This document shows, in pieces, positions 8,748-18,385 of a stretch of 64,000 nucleotides of DNA. Position 1 is the first letter of the stretch. Each line of letters starts with the position of its first letter. Under the pieces are notes generated by a model, which worked only from the letters and a program-made list of their open reading frames with translations, was not told the DNA's origin and did no database searches. Position numbers and translations under genes: made by a program. The DNA comes from Hirschia sp. (lineage in GTDB: Bacteria; Pseudomonadota; Alphaproteobacteria; Caulobacterales; Hyphomonadaceae): the NCBI GenBank assembly GCA_002709235.1, contig PAQI01000024.1:145581-209580 (forward strand), in the 5' to 3' direction.

Positions 8748-10733
8748 TCAGGCCTTTCCGGTCGCCATTGCTGCGCGTGAAAGTGCCTCAAGCAATAACG
8801 GAACTTCGATCGGCTTGGACAGATAGTCCGTAATCCCGGCCGAAAGATATCCTTCCCGATCTCCTGTCATGGCATTCGCCGTAATGGCAATGATCGGTAC
8901 ACTTCCCCCACGCCCACCCATCTGCCGAATAGACCGCGCGGCCGTCGGGCCATCCATGACGGGCATCATCACATCCATCAGGATCACATCGAAATCCTGT
9001 GTCGCAGCAGCGGCCACAGCGGCCTGCCCGTCACCGACAATGGTGATATCATGACCCAGCGGCTGAAGCAGAGCAGACAATATTTTCTGCATTGCGGGGT
9101 TATCATCAGCAGCTAATATCTTCAGCGGCACAGTTGTAAGTGATGGTTCATTCACGACTTCAATCGTCGGACTGGAGGCTCGACTGGCCGGCAGTATGAC
9201 GCGAAATTCGCTTCCTTGTAGCTTGCGACTTCTCACGTGAATTTCACCATCCAGAAGGTCGACAAGTTGCCGGGTTATTGTAAGCCCCAGTCCCACCCCA
9301 CCAATTCGACGCGTGATCGCGGTATCAGCCTGGTAAAACTGATCAAAGGCGCTTTCAATCTCTTCCTTCGCCATGCCGATTCCAGTATCCAGAACCTTGA
9401 TATCTATCTGTTGATTTTCTTGACAAAAATCCACAATTATTCTGACCCCACCCGAGTTTGTGAACTTGACGGCATTGCCAACGATATTGGTGAGAATCTG
9501 TCGAATCCGAAGTTCATCGCCTGCGACCCATTCTGGCAGGGATGAGCTATATTCAACGCTGAGATTCAGCCCCTTTTCACAGGCTGCACTCCTGAACAGG
9601 GCCATGATATCACTTATCGTCCTGTCGAGTTGGAATGGTTCGCTTACCCGACGAAACTGTGGTGCTTCAAGCAATGAAAGATCGATAACATCATTAAGGA
9701 TGTGCAAGAGACTACGAGCGGAGCTGATCGCAACATCGACATGTTTATACTGTTCGTGTTGAAGCTCTGATCGCTTGAGTACCTCCAACATTCCGATCAC
9801 ACCATTCATCGGCGTGCGGATTTCGTGACTCATACGAGCCACAAAGTCCTTTTGTGTCTTCAATGCCGCTTCAGCTTCCCGGGACTTCGCCTCCAGGGAC
9901 ATCTGTAACTGCTTTTCCTTGGTGCTTTCGCGGGCCACACCAATGATCTCGACGCCACCATCAATACCGATTTCGCGTCCCATATTCACATCAAAGCTGC
10001 GGATCTGACCCCCGATCTCTCGCGACCATGACGTGGACATCGATTCGCCAGTGCGCTGGACACGCATGATCTCGTCCGCGACACGTTGCTGATCGCAAGG
10101 CAGCAGATTTGCGAGAAACTCATCAAGTGGTCGAACAATCTGCTTCTGGACCAGAAATTTCTCAGGACAGACCTCATCAAAGGCAAAGGTGTTCTTGTCG
10201 ACATTGATAGACCAGATTCCAATGCCGCTGAGCTCCAGCGCTGATTTCAGCTTACGAGTGGTGACCGCAATCCGGGTATCCTTCATTTTTTCTTCAGTGA
10301 CATCCTGAAGAAACCCGATCAGCTTTGAACCCTCTTCCAGGAAATCCATCCTGGCGGTAAGTCTGCACACACGATGCATACCGTCTGGTGTGAAGAAGTC
10401 GACCTGCGTATCCACCTTGCCGAAGGCGTTCACCTGCTCAATCAGGTGGGACCTGGTTTGAAGAAACTTCTCCGACCCGAAGAGCATCTTCTGATTTTCT
10501 TCAGTCGGTTTGAAACTCCTGTCGATACTCAGGATTTCATAGATCTGAGGAGACCATTCAAAGTCACCCGTCGAAAGCACAATTGACCATGCCCCGATAC
10601 GCGCCAACCCTGCCATCTCTTCATATGGCCAGATAGTTTGTTTGCGGCGATCCTGATCCGTAGCATCAGGGTCAACTAAACTTGCAATGTTCATTCGCCG
10701 CTCATTCAAGTCGTTTTCGTTCCCTGGAAACAT
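8748..10733 (-). CDS. Hybrid sensor histidine kinase with PAS domains and receiver
   Basis: A 661-residue soluble hybrid kinase: two PAS/PAC regions (about 30-160 and 165-270), a HisKA dimerisation domain with phospho-acceptor His303 (MSHEIRTPMNG), a HATPase_c domain (NIVGNAVKFT, DTGIGM, GVGLGL) and a C-terminal receiver with phospho-acceptor Asp587 (ILMDVMMP). No membrane segment is visible, so it should sense a cytoplasmic signal. No output domain or cognate response regulator lies nearby, so it probably feeds a phosphorelay elsewhere. An in-frame ATG at 10694 is an alternative start. Confidence 0.88.
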   Translation of the reverse strand: MFPGNENDLNERRMNIASLVDPDATDQDRRKQTIWPYEEMAGLARIGAWSIVLSTGDFEWSPQIYEILSIDRSFKPTEENQKMLFGSEKFLQTRSHLIEQVNAFGKVDTQVDFFTPDGMHRVCRLTARMDFLEEGSKLIGFLQDVTEEKMKDTRIAVTTRKLKSALELSGIGIWSINVDKNTFAFDEVCPEKFLVQKQIVRPLDEFLANLLPCDQQRVADEIMRVQRTGESMSTSWSREIGGQIRSFDVNMGREIGIDGGVEIIGVARESTKEKQLQMSLEAKSREAEAALKTQKDFVARMSHEIRTPMNGVIGMLEVLKRSELQHEQYKHVDVAISSARSLLHILNDVIDLSLLEAPQFRRVSEPFQLDRTISDIMALFRSAACEKGLNLSVEYSSSLPEWVAGDELRIRQILTNIVGNAVKFTNSGGVRIIVDFCQENQQIDIKVLDTGIGMAKEEIESAFDQFYQADTAITRRIGGVGLGLTITRQLVDLLDGEIHVRSRKLQGSEFRVILPASRASSPTIEVVNEPSLTTVPLKILAADDNPAMQKILSALLQPLGHDITIVGDGQAAVAAAATQDFDVILMDVMMPVMDGPTAARSIRQMGGRGGSVPIIAITANAMTGDREGYLSAGITDYLSKPIEVPLLLEALSRAAMATGKA

Positions 10734-11029
10734 GCGCGACCTGAAGCTGTATTCTTTTACAGAGCAGATCAGTTTCGTTGTTTGAGAATGGCTTTCATTG
10801 TTAAAGACAAACCCAAGGTAGTGTGTCGAGTATTTACAACGTTAACTATAGTGGATTTGATCTTACTTCAATCCTGAAGGATTCGAAAAGCTAGGGATTT
10901 CCACTAGGAAGCGATCATACTTTGGTATGATAATTCGTTGAATTCGACGTTAAGCGCAAAACAGGCCTGCAAATTCGTCCATTTTGATCGGATTATACCT
11001 CTTTAGAAAACTTGTTCTATCGAGCTTGT
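10734..11029. other. 296-base AT-rich intergenic region with inverted repeats
   Basis: The region upstream of the hybrid kinase has no convincing ORF. It carries two short perfect inverted repeats: AATCC/GGATT around TGAA (10870-10883) and TCATAC/GTATGA around TTTG (10915-10930). It also has two GTTAA elements. These could be operators or promoter parts for the kinase gene, which reads leftward from 10733. Nothing else is evident. Confidence 0.4.
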
Positions 11030-11689
11030 TCAATCGAGACCTTCGGTCTTACGCAATGCCTCGCGGACGCGCCCCCTGAGAACCAATACTTCAACATTCT
11101 CAGGATCCAGCTGCATCGCCATGCGCACATCATCTTGTGCACCGCTAAGATCATGCTGACGAAGTTTGGTTTCGGCGCGCAATTGATATGCGATCACGTC
11201 GTCACCCCTGATCTCCAGCGCCTTGTCCAGATCAGTTTGCGCTTCATGCCAGCGCTCCTGGAGCAATGTAGACCGGGCACGGGCCAGATATTTGTCAGCA
11301 TCTGACGGATCGAGTTTGACAGCCTCATCCAGAGCAGTCTGCGCTGCTTCCGGCCTTCTTGCGATTATCCAGGCATTGCCTGCCTGAAAGAAATAATGGG
11401 CGCGATCCTCTCGTGACCCTCCATCGGTTGCCATCGCCAGGTTTTCAAGGCGCGCGGCCCCTTCCTCGGGACGGCCCAGCTCGATCAACGCCAATGCGAC
11501 ACAATGCCTGGCCTCGGGGCGATTGCCCTCAGCCTGCCATGTCAGGCCATCCTCATAGGCATTTACCGGATCCTGCTCGAGCTTGACGATACAATCGGCC
11601 AGTCGTTCCCTGTCTTCCAGTCTCAACATGTCTCCGGCGCTCATCTGCATGATGAGCGGAGCGATAAGCGCGAACAGGGCAGCCTGCAT
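11030..11689 (-). CDS. Secreted TPR-repeat protein
   Basis: A 219-residue protein with an N-terminal signal-like hydrophobic segment (about 1-19) and four or more tetratricopeptide-like helical repeats through the rest of the protein (for example ALDEAVKLDPSDADKYLAR, DLDKALEIRGDDVIAYQLR). TPR proteins serve as protein-interaction scaffolds, here probably in the periplasm. It is divergent from the epimerase gene at 11755. No specific partner can be named. Confidence 0.7.
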   Translation of the reverse strand: MQAALFALIAPLIMQMSAGDMLRLEDRERLADCIVKLEQDPVNAYEDGLTWQAEGNRPEARHCVALALIELGRPEEGAARLENLAMATDGGSREDRAHYFFQAGNAWIIARRPEAAQTALDEAVKLDPSDADKYLARARSTLLQERWHEAQTDLDKALEIRGDDVIAYQLRAETKLRQHDLSGAQDDVRMAMQLDPENVEVLVLRGRVREALRKTEGLD

Positions 11690-11754
11690 GATTTTTCATA
11701 CTCCACGAGATGTCAGGCTTGTCATACCGCCACCAATGGACGATCTCAAATGAC

Positions 11755-12609
11755 ATGACTGTTAAATCTTTCATCGGTTTTGGTTTCGGCTATGTCGCGC
11801 ACGCTCTGGCAGCGCGGCTACTTCAATCATCTCCCGCCTCATCGCCGGACTGGTCAGTTACCGGGACGCACCGAAACCTGTCCGTGGCAAACAATGCAGA
11901 AGCATTTGTTCAGATTGAGGCCTTTCCCGGCAGCTGGACTCCGCGAGGCGATGAAACAGCATGGCTGATCTCCATTCCCCCGGATGATGAAGGCTGTCCC
12001 GTTTTCAGGGCCTTTGCAGACAAAGCAGACAATGTCTCGTGGATCGGATATCTCTCTTCAACCGGTGTATATGGGGATCTTGGTGGTGGATGGGCCTTTG
12101 AGGATATCCCGACAAATGCACAGAGCCGCGAAGCCAAACGACGCGTGATTGCAGAGAACCAATGGCGCGACAAAGGTGCGCATCTGTTCCGCCTTCCTGG
12201 AATTTACGGGCCTGGTCGATCTGCATTCGATCGGCTGAGATCAGGTCGCGCGCGCCGTATCATAAAACCCGGGCAGGTTTTCTCCCGCGCGCATGTCGAC
12301 GATATCGCGGATGTGCTCGTCAGATCGATTGCCAGACCCAATCCAGGCCGTATCTACAATATTGCGGATGACAAACCTGCCCCGGCACAGGATGTCATCA
12401 GCTATGCCGCGCATCTGATCGGAATGGACCCTCCCCCCGAAATCGCATTCGAGGATGCCAATCTGCCAGACGCGGCGCAGCGTTTCTATGCCGAATGCAA
12501 ACGCTTGCCCAATTCCCGGATCAAGGCAGAGCTTGGCTGGCGACCGGCATTTTCCGATTACAAATCCGGACTGGTATCCATACTGGAAGCGGAAAAACTG
12601 ATGGATTAG
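11755..12609 (+). CDS. NAD-dependent epimerase/dehydratase-like protein (YeeZ type)
   Basis: A 284-residue SDR-type protein of the COG0451 group. It opens with a Rossmann dinucleotide motif (FIGFGFGYVA), shows the STGVYGD segment carrying the Ser/Tyr region of extended SDRs, and continues with LPGIYGPGRSAFDRLRSG, common in the YeeZ-like branch. The ATG at 11755 is preferred over the in-frame ATG at 11710 because the Rossmann fold begins directly behind it. The substrate is unknown. Its stop overlaps the stop of the convergent hydrolase gene by 4 bases. Confidence 0.75.
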   Translation: MTVKSFIGFGFGYVAHALAARLLQSSPASSPDWSVTGTHRNLSVANNAEAFVQIEAFPGSWTPRGDETAWLISIPPDDEGCPVFRAFADKADNVSWIGYLSSTGVYGDLGGGWAFEDIPTNAQSREAKRRVIAENQWRDKGAHLFRLPGIYGPGRSAFDRLRSGRARRIIKPGQVFSRAHVDDIADVLVRSIARPNPGRIYNIADDKPAPAQDVISYAAHLIGMDPPPEIAFEDANLPDAAQRFYAECKRLPNSRIKAELGWRPAFSDYKSGLVSILEAEKLMD

Positions 12610-13376
12610 GCTTGGCGTCGGTCAACCTTACGGGCCAATGCCTCCGTCGTACGCCGCAGCAAGGCAAGATCCTGCGGACGCGACAATCTGTGATCACCAT
12701 CCTTGATCAGGGTAAAGCAGATCTCATCACTGGTAATCTGCTCAACCAGCTTCTGGGAATAGTCCCACGGAACCGCATCATCCAGCCTGCCCTGCAGGAT
12801 GTGTATCGGGATATCCAGCGCGATAGGCTTGTCCATGATCCGCCAGAGTCGGCCATCCTCAATCAGCTCACGTGTGATCGGATAGGGATCTTCATATTCC
12901 GAAGGACGCATCCAGAAACCGACTTCTTCGATTTGCTGTCGTGAATCTGCCGGAAGATTATCCCAGAACAGATCCGTGAAATCGGGAGCTGGCGCGATAA
13001 GGACCATGCCCTTCACACGCTCCGGGCGGGCCATGGCAGACAATAGTGCCACGCATCCACCCATGGATGACCCGATCAGGACCAAAGGCCCTTCGGTCAG
13101 CGAATCGATCATGGTCAGTGCATCTTCGCGCCAGTGCGACAGGACCGTATCCTTGAAATCCACATCACTTTGCCCGTGACCACGATAATCAAACCGAAGA
13201 CAGGACCGATTGTCAGCGAGGGCCGCGGCATGCAGGAGACTCGCCTTCCCGCCCAGCATGTCTGAGCGCAATCCCGACATCCAGACCAGCGTCGCCTTGT
13301 CCCTATCGCCTTGCGTGACGCGATATGCGAGGCGTCCACCATCGGTCTGAAGGTATTGGGTTTCATCAATCGGCAT
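12606..13376 (-). CDS. Alpha/beta hydrolase
   Basis: About 256 residues with the alpha/beta hydrolase fold: nucleophile elbow GSSMGG (Ser), a lid-like middle region, an acid in GRLDDAVP and a C-terminal catalytic His in DGDHRLS. The pattern resembles carboxylesterases and the ABHD10-like thioesterases. The ATG at 13376 is chosen because GGGAGG stands five bases before it; a GTG at 13382 overlaps that ribosome binding site. It is divergent from the GT4 gene, and the substrate cannot be told. Confidence 0.8.
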   Translation of the reverse strand: MPIDETQYLQTDGGRLAYRVTQGDRDKATLVWMSGLRSDMLGGKASLLHAAALADNRSCLRFDYRGHGQSDVDFKDTVLSHWREDALTMIDSLTEGPLVLIGSSMGGCVALLSAMARPERVKGMVLIAPAPDFTDLFWDNLPADSRQQIEEVGFWMRPSEYEDPYPITRELIEDGRLWRIMDKPIALDIPIHILQGRLDDAVPWDYSQKLVEQITSDEICFTLIKDGDHRLSRPQDLALLRRTTEALARKVDRRQA

Positions 13377-13460
13377 TGGCACCTCCCATCCTGCATGTCA
13401 TATCACACCAGAGCTCAGCTACGGCGCAGTGTCGACGCGCACACTATTCGGAACCCCTTC

Positions 13461-14639
13461 ATGGTCAAACCCGTTTCGCTTGAGGGCGCAACCTTATTAC
13501 AGGTCATACCAGATCTGGCCGCGGGCGGTGCTGAGCGTACCGTCATCGAAGTGTGTGAAGCCGTGGTGTCAGCTGGCGGACGCGCAATTGTAGCCAGCGC
13601 AGGTGGCCGACTTGAAACCGAGCTGACAGAGACTGGAGCGGTACTGGTGCGCAATGAAAGCCTGCCATCCAAGAACCCCGTAACGATCCGCCGGAATGTT
13701 GGCTGGCTCAAGGCATTGATCCAACGCGAACATGTCGATCTGATCCATGCGCGGTCGCGGGCCCCAGCCTGGAGTGCCTATTGGGCGGCCAAATCTACAC
13801 GCACGCCCTTTGTGACAACCTATCATGGGGCCTATAATGCGAAGAGCAGCTTCAAGCGCTGGTATAATTCGGTAATGGCCCGCGGCGATATCGTGATCGC
13901 CAATTCAACCTATATTGCCGCGCACATTGCCCAGACCTATCCGGATGCGACAGCCAGAATTGTCACCATTCCCCGCGGAGTGGACCTGGAAGCGATCCAT
14001 CCGGATAACATCTCTTCTAACAGAACAGAAATGCTGCAACAACAATGGTTTGGCGATGCATGCCCAGACCGACCCCTCATCCTGTTGCCTGGTCGTTTGA
14101 CAGCCTGGAAGGGCCAGCAGGATGCAATAAGCGCGATGGCGATACGCCGGGATCGCGGTGCTGACGTATTGGGCACACTGGTTCTAGCTGGCGATGATCA
14201 AGGCCGAAGCGGCTATCTTGAAGCCCTGAAAGCACAGATTACATCCCTGAAACTTGACGAATCTGTCTCGATTGTGGGCCATTGTTCCGATATGGGCGCG
14301 GCTTACAAGCTGTGCGACATCGTTCTTGCGCCTTCGCGTGAGCCGGAGGCCTTTGGGCGCGTCGCCGCAGAGGCGGGAGCAATGGGTCGACCTGTAATTG
14401 CTGCTGCACATGGTGGGCAGCTTGAGATAGTAGATGACAAATTGACCGGACGATTGGTTGCGCCGGGTCAACCGGGGGAGATAGCTGACATGATCGACGA
14501 CATCCTGAAACTGGATGCTTCACAGCTGTCCGCCTTGTCACAGGCGGCCAGGGAACGTATCGCCAGCCGCTTTTCAAAAGCCAGCCTTCAAGCTGCTACG
14601 CTGAATGTCTATGCCCGGTTGCTGGAGCGTGGCCATTGA
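13461..14639 (+). CDS. Family 4 glycosyltransferase
   Basis: About 392 residues with GT-B fold features: an N-terminal glycine-rich loop (PDLAAGGAERTV), a central LLPGRLTAWKGQ segment that marks the start of the C-terminal Rossmann domain, and the E-x7-E type donor site (REPEAFGRVAAEA). It probably transfers a sugar to lipopolysaccharide or another envelope glycan. The ATG at 13461 is chosen because the conserved GT4 sequence follows it; upstream residues in the same frame look non-coding. It is coupled to a GT9 gene by a TTGA overlap, which supports an LPS-core role. Confidence 0.82.
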   Translation: MVKPVSLEGATLLQVIPDLAAGGAERTVIEVCEAVVSAGGRAIVASAGGRLETELTETGAVLVRNESLPSKNPVTIRRNVGWLKALIQREHVDLIHARSRAPAWSAYWAAKSTRTPFVTTYHGAYNAKSSFKRWYNSVMARGDIVIANSTYIAAHIAQTYPDATARIVTIPRGVDLEAIHPDNISSNRTEMLQQQWFGDACPDRPLILLPGRLTAWKGQQDAISAMAIRRDRGADVLGTLVLAGDDQGRSGYLEALKAQITSLKLDESVSIVGHCSDMGAAYKLCDIVLAPSREPEAFGRVAAEAGAMGRPVIAAAHGGQLEIVDDKLTGRLVAPGQPGEIADMIDDILKLDASQLSALSQAARERIASRFSKASLQAATLNVYARLLERGH

Positions 14640-15727
14640 GCAAACAGGCCGCCATTCCAGATCTGTCCGATTTCACTCCGCCTGCGAATCCAGGTGATAC
14701 GCTGAAACGCGTGCTTGTCATCAAGCTCGGTGCACTTGGTGATTTTGTTCAGTGCCTTGGTGCCTGCAAGATTGTCCGGGACGTTCACCGCTCAGCGCAT
14801 ATCACATTGCTGACAACCCCTCCCTTTGCAGAATTTGCCCGTGTCTCACCCTATTTCAATGCGGTTGAAGATGACGGACGCGACAAAGAGATGAAATCCC
14901 AGGTCGCCATGACCAAGCGGGTGAGGAATGTAGGCTATGACATGGTCTATGACTTTCAGAACAATAGCCGCACCGAACGCTATTGCAGAGCATTTGGCGC
15001 GCGTTACTGGTCCGGGTCAGCCAAGGGTGCCTCACACAGGCACATAAACCCCGACCGAGCAGCCATGCACAATTTCGATCGGCTGGGCGAACAGCTATAT
15101 CATGCCGGGATAGGACCGAACGGCATTATCGATCCTCAACCCTGGCCCGAAGGGAAAGGGCCGCTGCCCGATCTGAGCTGGATCAAATCGGCTTTCCGTA
15201 ATCCGCCCCATCTGGAACCCGCATTTTTCAGCCTCTATGATCGATATGCGCTGATCATTCCCGGCTCGTCACCAGAACACCCCGAGAAACGCTGGCCACC
15301 GGAGCGGTTTGCAGACATCTGCAGGCGTTTGAGTGCGGCTGACATCACACCGGTGCTGATTGGTGGCAAGGCTGAAGGCGATATCGGCAAGGCAATTGCC
15401 AGAGATGCGCCTGGCGTCAAGAATTTGATCACCCGAACTGACCTCTTCCAGCTGGCAACACTGGCCGCCGAGGCCGTTTTCACGATAGGCGGTGATACCG
15501 GTCCAATGCATCTGGCCGCAGCCACGCGCACACCCGGGGTGTGCCTGTTTGCTCAGGACTGGAATGAAGACATGGAGGACGATCTGGATACGATCTGGAA
15601 TCCACAAACACGTCTGGGCCGTGCCGCGCCAAAGGGTGGATCTGTCATCGTCATGAACGCCGCATCGCTGGATGAGCTATCCACAGATGATGTCTGGCGA
15701 TCCATCAAGGCGCTTGGCGTTCTCTGA
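14636..15727 (+). CDS. Family 9 glycosyltransferase (heptosyltransferase-like)
   Basis: A 363-residue GT9 protein with the hallmark N-terminal VLVIKLGALGDF, the central IPGSSPEHPEKRWP nucleotide-sugar loop and the C-terminal IGGDTGPMHLAAA. GT9 members include ADP-heptose:LPS heptosyltransferases of the inner core. The start is a TTG overlapping the TGA of the GT4 gene, indicating translational coupling. The exact sugar is not determinable from the sequence. Confidence 0.85.
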   Translation: MSKQAAIPDLSDFTPPANPGDTLKRVLVIKLGALGDFVQCLGACKIVRDVHRSAHITLLTTPPFAEFARVSPYFNAVEDDGRDKEMKSQVAMTKRVRNVGYDMVYDFQNNSRTERYCRAFGARYWSGSAKGASHRHINPDRAAMHNFDRLGEQLYHAGIGPNGIIDPQPWPEGKGPLPDLSWIKSAFRNPPHLEPAFFSLYDRYALIIPGSSPEHPEKRWPPERFADICRRLSAADITPVLIGGKAEGDIGKAIARDAPGVKNLITRTDLFQLATLAAEAVFTIGGDTGPMHLAAATRTPGVCLFAQDWNEDMEDDLDTIWNPQTRLGRAAPKGGSVIVMNAASLDELSTDDVWRSIKALGVL

Positions 15728-15829
15728 TCTCATTCCCCTTATCCCAGAAACGTCTTGAAATTTGGCGCGTTTTTAGCCATATTTCGCAGCTGAACATTCA
15801 ACGTTCCAGGCAATCGAAGGAGTATCGCC

Positions 15830-16366
15830 ATAGCACGTCGTCCACATGCGGCCCCGCCGACAAAGAAAAAAGGCCCAAACATCAATGATGAAATCACTGC
15901 CTCACGCGTATTGCTGATCGACGAAAGTGGCGAAAAACAGGGGGAAATGCCTCTGGAAGCCGCACTCGACGCTGCACGAGAAGCAGGATTGGACCTGGTG
16001 GAAGTCGGTGGTGAAGACCCGATCGTGGTCAAGATCCTGGATTATGGTAAGCTCCGCTTCGAAGAACAGAAGAAAAAAGCCGCTGCTAAAAAGAAGCAGA
16101 AATCCGCTGATCTCAAGGAGATCAAGATGCGGCCGAACATCGACACGCATGACTATGAAGTGAAGAAGCGTGCCATGATCCGGTTCTTTGACGATGGCGA
16201 CAAGGTAAAGGTCACCTTGCGTTTCCGTGGTCGCGAAATGGCACACCAGGAACTGGGAATGGAATTGCTGCAGAAGGTAAAGGCCGAGTTCTCCGAAACC
16301 ACCAAGGTAGAAGCCGAGCCCAAACTTGAAGGTCGCCAGATGATCATGGTGCTGGCACCGCGCTGA
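15830..16366 (+). CDS. infC: Translation initiation factor IF-3, ATA start
   Basis: IF-3 of 178 residues when read from an ATA codon at 15830. The N-terminus then reads [20 protein letters not shown], which matches the conserved IF-3 start, and GAAGGAG stands seven bases upstream. The first ordinary start codon in frame (TTG, 15911) would remove 27 conserved residues. An N-domain (to about residue 75), a Lys/Ala-rich linker helix and a C-domain with the 30S-binding KMRPN/K-x-K region follow. A rare start codon is a known device by which IF-3 represses its own translation in E. coli (ATT). It heads the translation cluster. Confidence 0.92.
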   Translation: MARRPHAAPPTKKKGPNINDEITASRVLLIDESGEKQGEMPLEAALDAAREAGLDLVEVGGEDPIVVKILDYGKLRFEEQKKKAAAKKKQKSADLKEIKMRPNIDTHDYEVKKRAMIRFFDDGDKVKVTLRFRGREMAHQELGMELLQKVKAEFSETTKVEAEPKLEGRQMIMVLAPR

Positions 16367-16387
16367 CCGTCCTGTCCCACCTCATGG

Positions 16388-16837
16388 ATGGAGACTGATC
16401 TGAATTCTGCGCGCGATATCATCGAACATCTCAACCTCCTCCCCCATCCGGAAGGCGGTTGGTATCGTGAGACATGGCGCGCAGCTGCCGTCGAGGGACA
16501 CCGACCTTCCGGCACAGCGATCTACTATCTTCTCGAAGCGGATGATGTCAGCCATTGGCACAAGGTCGATGCTGTCGAAATATGGCACTGGCATGCTGGT
16601 GGACCATTGGCGCTGACCATTTCATCCGATGGAGTAAATGCTGAAAACTACATGCTCGGTCCCGCCCTGCACGCCGGTCAGGAACCTCAACGGATCGTGC
16701 CAGCTGACTGGTGGCAATGCGCCGCATCACTGGGTGCATTCACGCTGGTCAGCTGCACAGTCTCTCCAGGATTTCACTTTGGCGGCTTCACGCTCGCACC
16801 GCCCGACTGGCGTCCCGGGGCTGGGCCACCTGAGTAA
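16388..16837 (+). CDS. Cupin-fold protein, DUF985 family
   Basis: A 149-residue member of the COG3542/DUF985 cupin group, shown by HPEGGWYRETWR, SAIYYLL-like TAIYYLLEADD, HWHKVDAVEIWHWHAGGPL and a C-terminal VSCTVSPGFHFGGFTLAPP. Cupin histidines (HWH, HWH) could bind a metal; the family has no settled function, although some members resemble sugar isomerases or epimerases. It lies 21 bases after infC, inside a cluster normally restricted to translation genes. Confidence 0.85.
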   Translation: METDLNSARDIIEHLNLLPHPEGGWYRETWRAAAVEGHRPSGTAIYYLLEADDVSHWHKVDAVEIWHWHAGGPLALTISSDGVNAENYMLGPALHAGQEPQRIVPADWWQCAASLGAFTLVSCTVSPGFHFGGFTLAPPDWRPGAGPPE

Positions 16838-17023
16838 AAGAGCTGAACATTGTCACCTCAGAACAAACCGCTTTTCCAATACGGCATTGAACCTGCATTC
16901 CCCTGAAAGACGAATCACCCCTTGCGGATAACCGCTGGGTTCCGATAAGGTAAACAAAGCGTTAAGCAAGAGCCTGCCAATTCAAGACTGGGACTGCTGA
17001 AGACGCTATATGGGAGGCAGGAC

Positions 17024-17629
17024 ATGACAGCTGGATTTGCAGCATTGGCGCGATTTGCATGCGCAACACTCGGCGCAGCAGGTCTGTTGACCGCCCCCGC
17101 GCTCAGCGCAGATACAAAAGATCTTCTTTCCGGGTTCGATTTCCAGACCGGACAAATTCTCATCGTTCCACCTGAAGGCGTAAAGCCGGATTATGACTGG
17201 TCGGTCAAATTCGTCATGGAACTTGGTGGTCAACGCGCTCATTCTGCACCATTGCCGATCAATTGGAGCGACGCCTCCAGGGCGGGCCTGCCTGAAAGCG
17301 TTCAGGATCAACGCGCATACATACTGAATATAAGCGACGGTGAAGCCGAAAGCGCCGAAACCATGCTGGATGAATACCGCATGATGACATCCATGACGGG
17401 GGGCGCACCGATCAAGGTAAAAATCCAGCTCACCGCAGGTTTTCAGTTCAACGAAAGACAGGCCGCGAATATCTGTCGTTTGCACACACCTGCAGCCGTC
17501 GATGTCTGGGTGAAACCGGATGCCGGTTCTTCCTGGAGGCAGATGGGGGACCAGGATTCAGCCATGTCGCTGACAAATTTCGTCCGCGCGGCAATCATTG
17601 AAGCCTGCCCTGTTGATCAAGAGGCTTGA
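17024..17629 (+). CDS. Secreted protein of unknown function
   Basis: A 201-residue protein with a signal peptide (about 1-29, ending APALSA), likely periplasmic. No known domain was recognised. It has two Cys residues beyond the signal peptide (CRLHTP and EACPVD), which could form a disulfide. The ATG has an excellent GGGAGG ten bases upstream. It is placed between the DUF985 gene and rpmI, interrupting the infC-rpmI order. Confidence 0.7.
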   Translation: MTAGFAALARFACATLGAAGLLTAPALSADTKDLLSGFDFQTGQILIVPPEGVKPDYDWSVKFVMELGGQRAHSAPLPINWSDASRAGLPESVQDQRAYILNISDGEAESAETMLDEYRMMTSMTGGAPIKVKIQLTAGFQFNERQAANICRLHTPAAVDVWVKPDAGSSWRQMGDQDSAMSLTNFVRAAIIEACPVDQEA

Positions 17630-17742
17630 TTCGTTCTCCCAGTTGAGCTTATAAGCGCCCTTTCCGCGCTGGCCGGGCCGACAGGCATGCCTGGAGCCAG
17701 CATTGGCGTTCTTTATGAATGCTCACGATCAAGGAGACCGAA

Positions 17743-17943
17743 ATGCCAAAGATGAAGACCAAGAGCGGCGCGAAGAAACGCTTCAAGCTGACCGCAACCG
17801 GCAAAGTGAAATCCTCACAGACCGGTAAGCGCCACGGTATGATCAAGCGCACCAACAAGCAGATCCGCCAACAGCGCGGCACAACCGTGATGGAGCCTGA
17901 AGAGGCCCGCAAGGTGAAGAGCTTCCTGCCATACGGCCTCTAA
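17743..17943 (+). CDS. rpmI: 50S ribosomal protein bL35
   Basis: A 66-residue, Lys/Arg-rich protein with the bL35 signature ([19 protein letters not shown]) and the C-terminal [14 protein letters not shown] precedes the ATG. It is followed 59 bases later by rplT, the standard order. It is separated from infC by two unrelated genes, which is unusual. Confidence 0.97.
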   Translation: MPKMKTKSGAKKRFKLTATGKVKSSQTGKRHGMIKRTNKQIRQQRGTTVMEPEEARKVKSFLPYGL

Positions 17944-18002
17944 GGCCTCCCGCAGACGCTATCAGCTTACATTTACAGCGCTTTTTCTGAAGGAAATCAC
18001 CT

Positions 18003-18365
18003 ATGCCCCGCGCTCGTGGTAAAGTCCCCGCACACGCCCGTCACAAGAAGATCATCAAGGCCGCCAAAGGCTATTATGGTCGCCGTAAGAATACATTCCG
18101 TACAGCAAACTCTGCCGTCCAGAAGGCCGGTCAGTACGCTTATGTCGGCCGCAAGATCAAGAAGCGTGAGTACCGCTCGCTCTGGATCCAGCGCCTGAAC
18201 GCTGCTGTGCGTGAAATTGACCCGAACCTGAACTATTCCCAGTTCATCAATGGCGTCACCAAGGCTGGTATCGAAGTTGACCGCAAGGTCCTTTCCGATC
18301 TCGCTATCCATGAACCAGCTGCCTTCAAGGCAATCGTGGACCAGGCCAAGGCCGCACTGGCCTAA
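18003..18365 (+). CDS. rplT: 50S ribosomal protein bL20
   Basis: A 120-residue bL20 with the conserved N-terminus [20 protein letters not shown] and [10 protein letters not shown]. bL20 is needed for early assembly of the 50S subunit, and in E. coli it represses its own operon by binding leader mRNA. The 59-base rpmI-rplT gap was not seen to contain an obvious pseudoknot. Followed 20 bases later by an unannotated small basic gene. Confidence 0.97.
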   Translation: MPRARGKVPAHARHKKIIKAAKGYYGRRKNTFRTANSAVQKAGQYAYVGRKIKKREYRSLWIQRLNAAVREIDPNLNYSQFINGVTKAGIEVDRKVLSDLAIHEPAAFKAIVDQAKAALA

Positions 18366-18385
18366 GCGAACAGGAGACGAAGACA

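Noticed and set aside
9231-9250. Another CACGTG-centred parS-like site in the kinase gene
   Set aside because: Flanking bases do not match the parS consensus; CACGTG alone is common.
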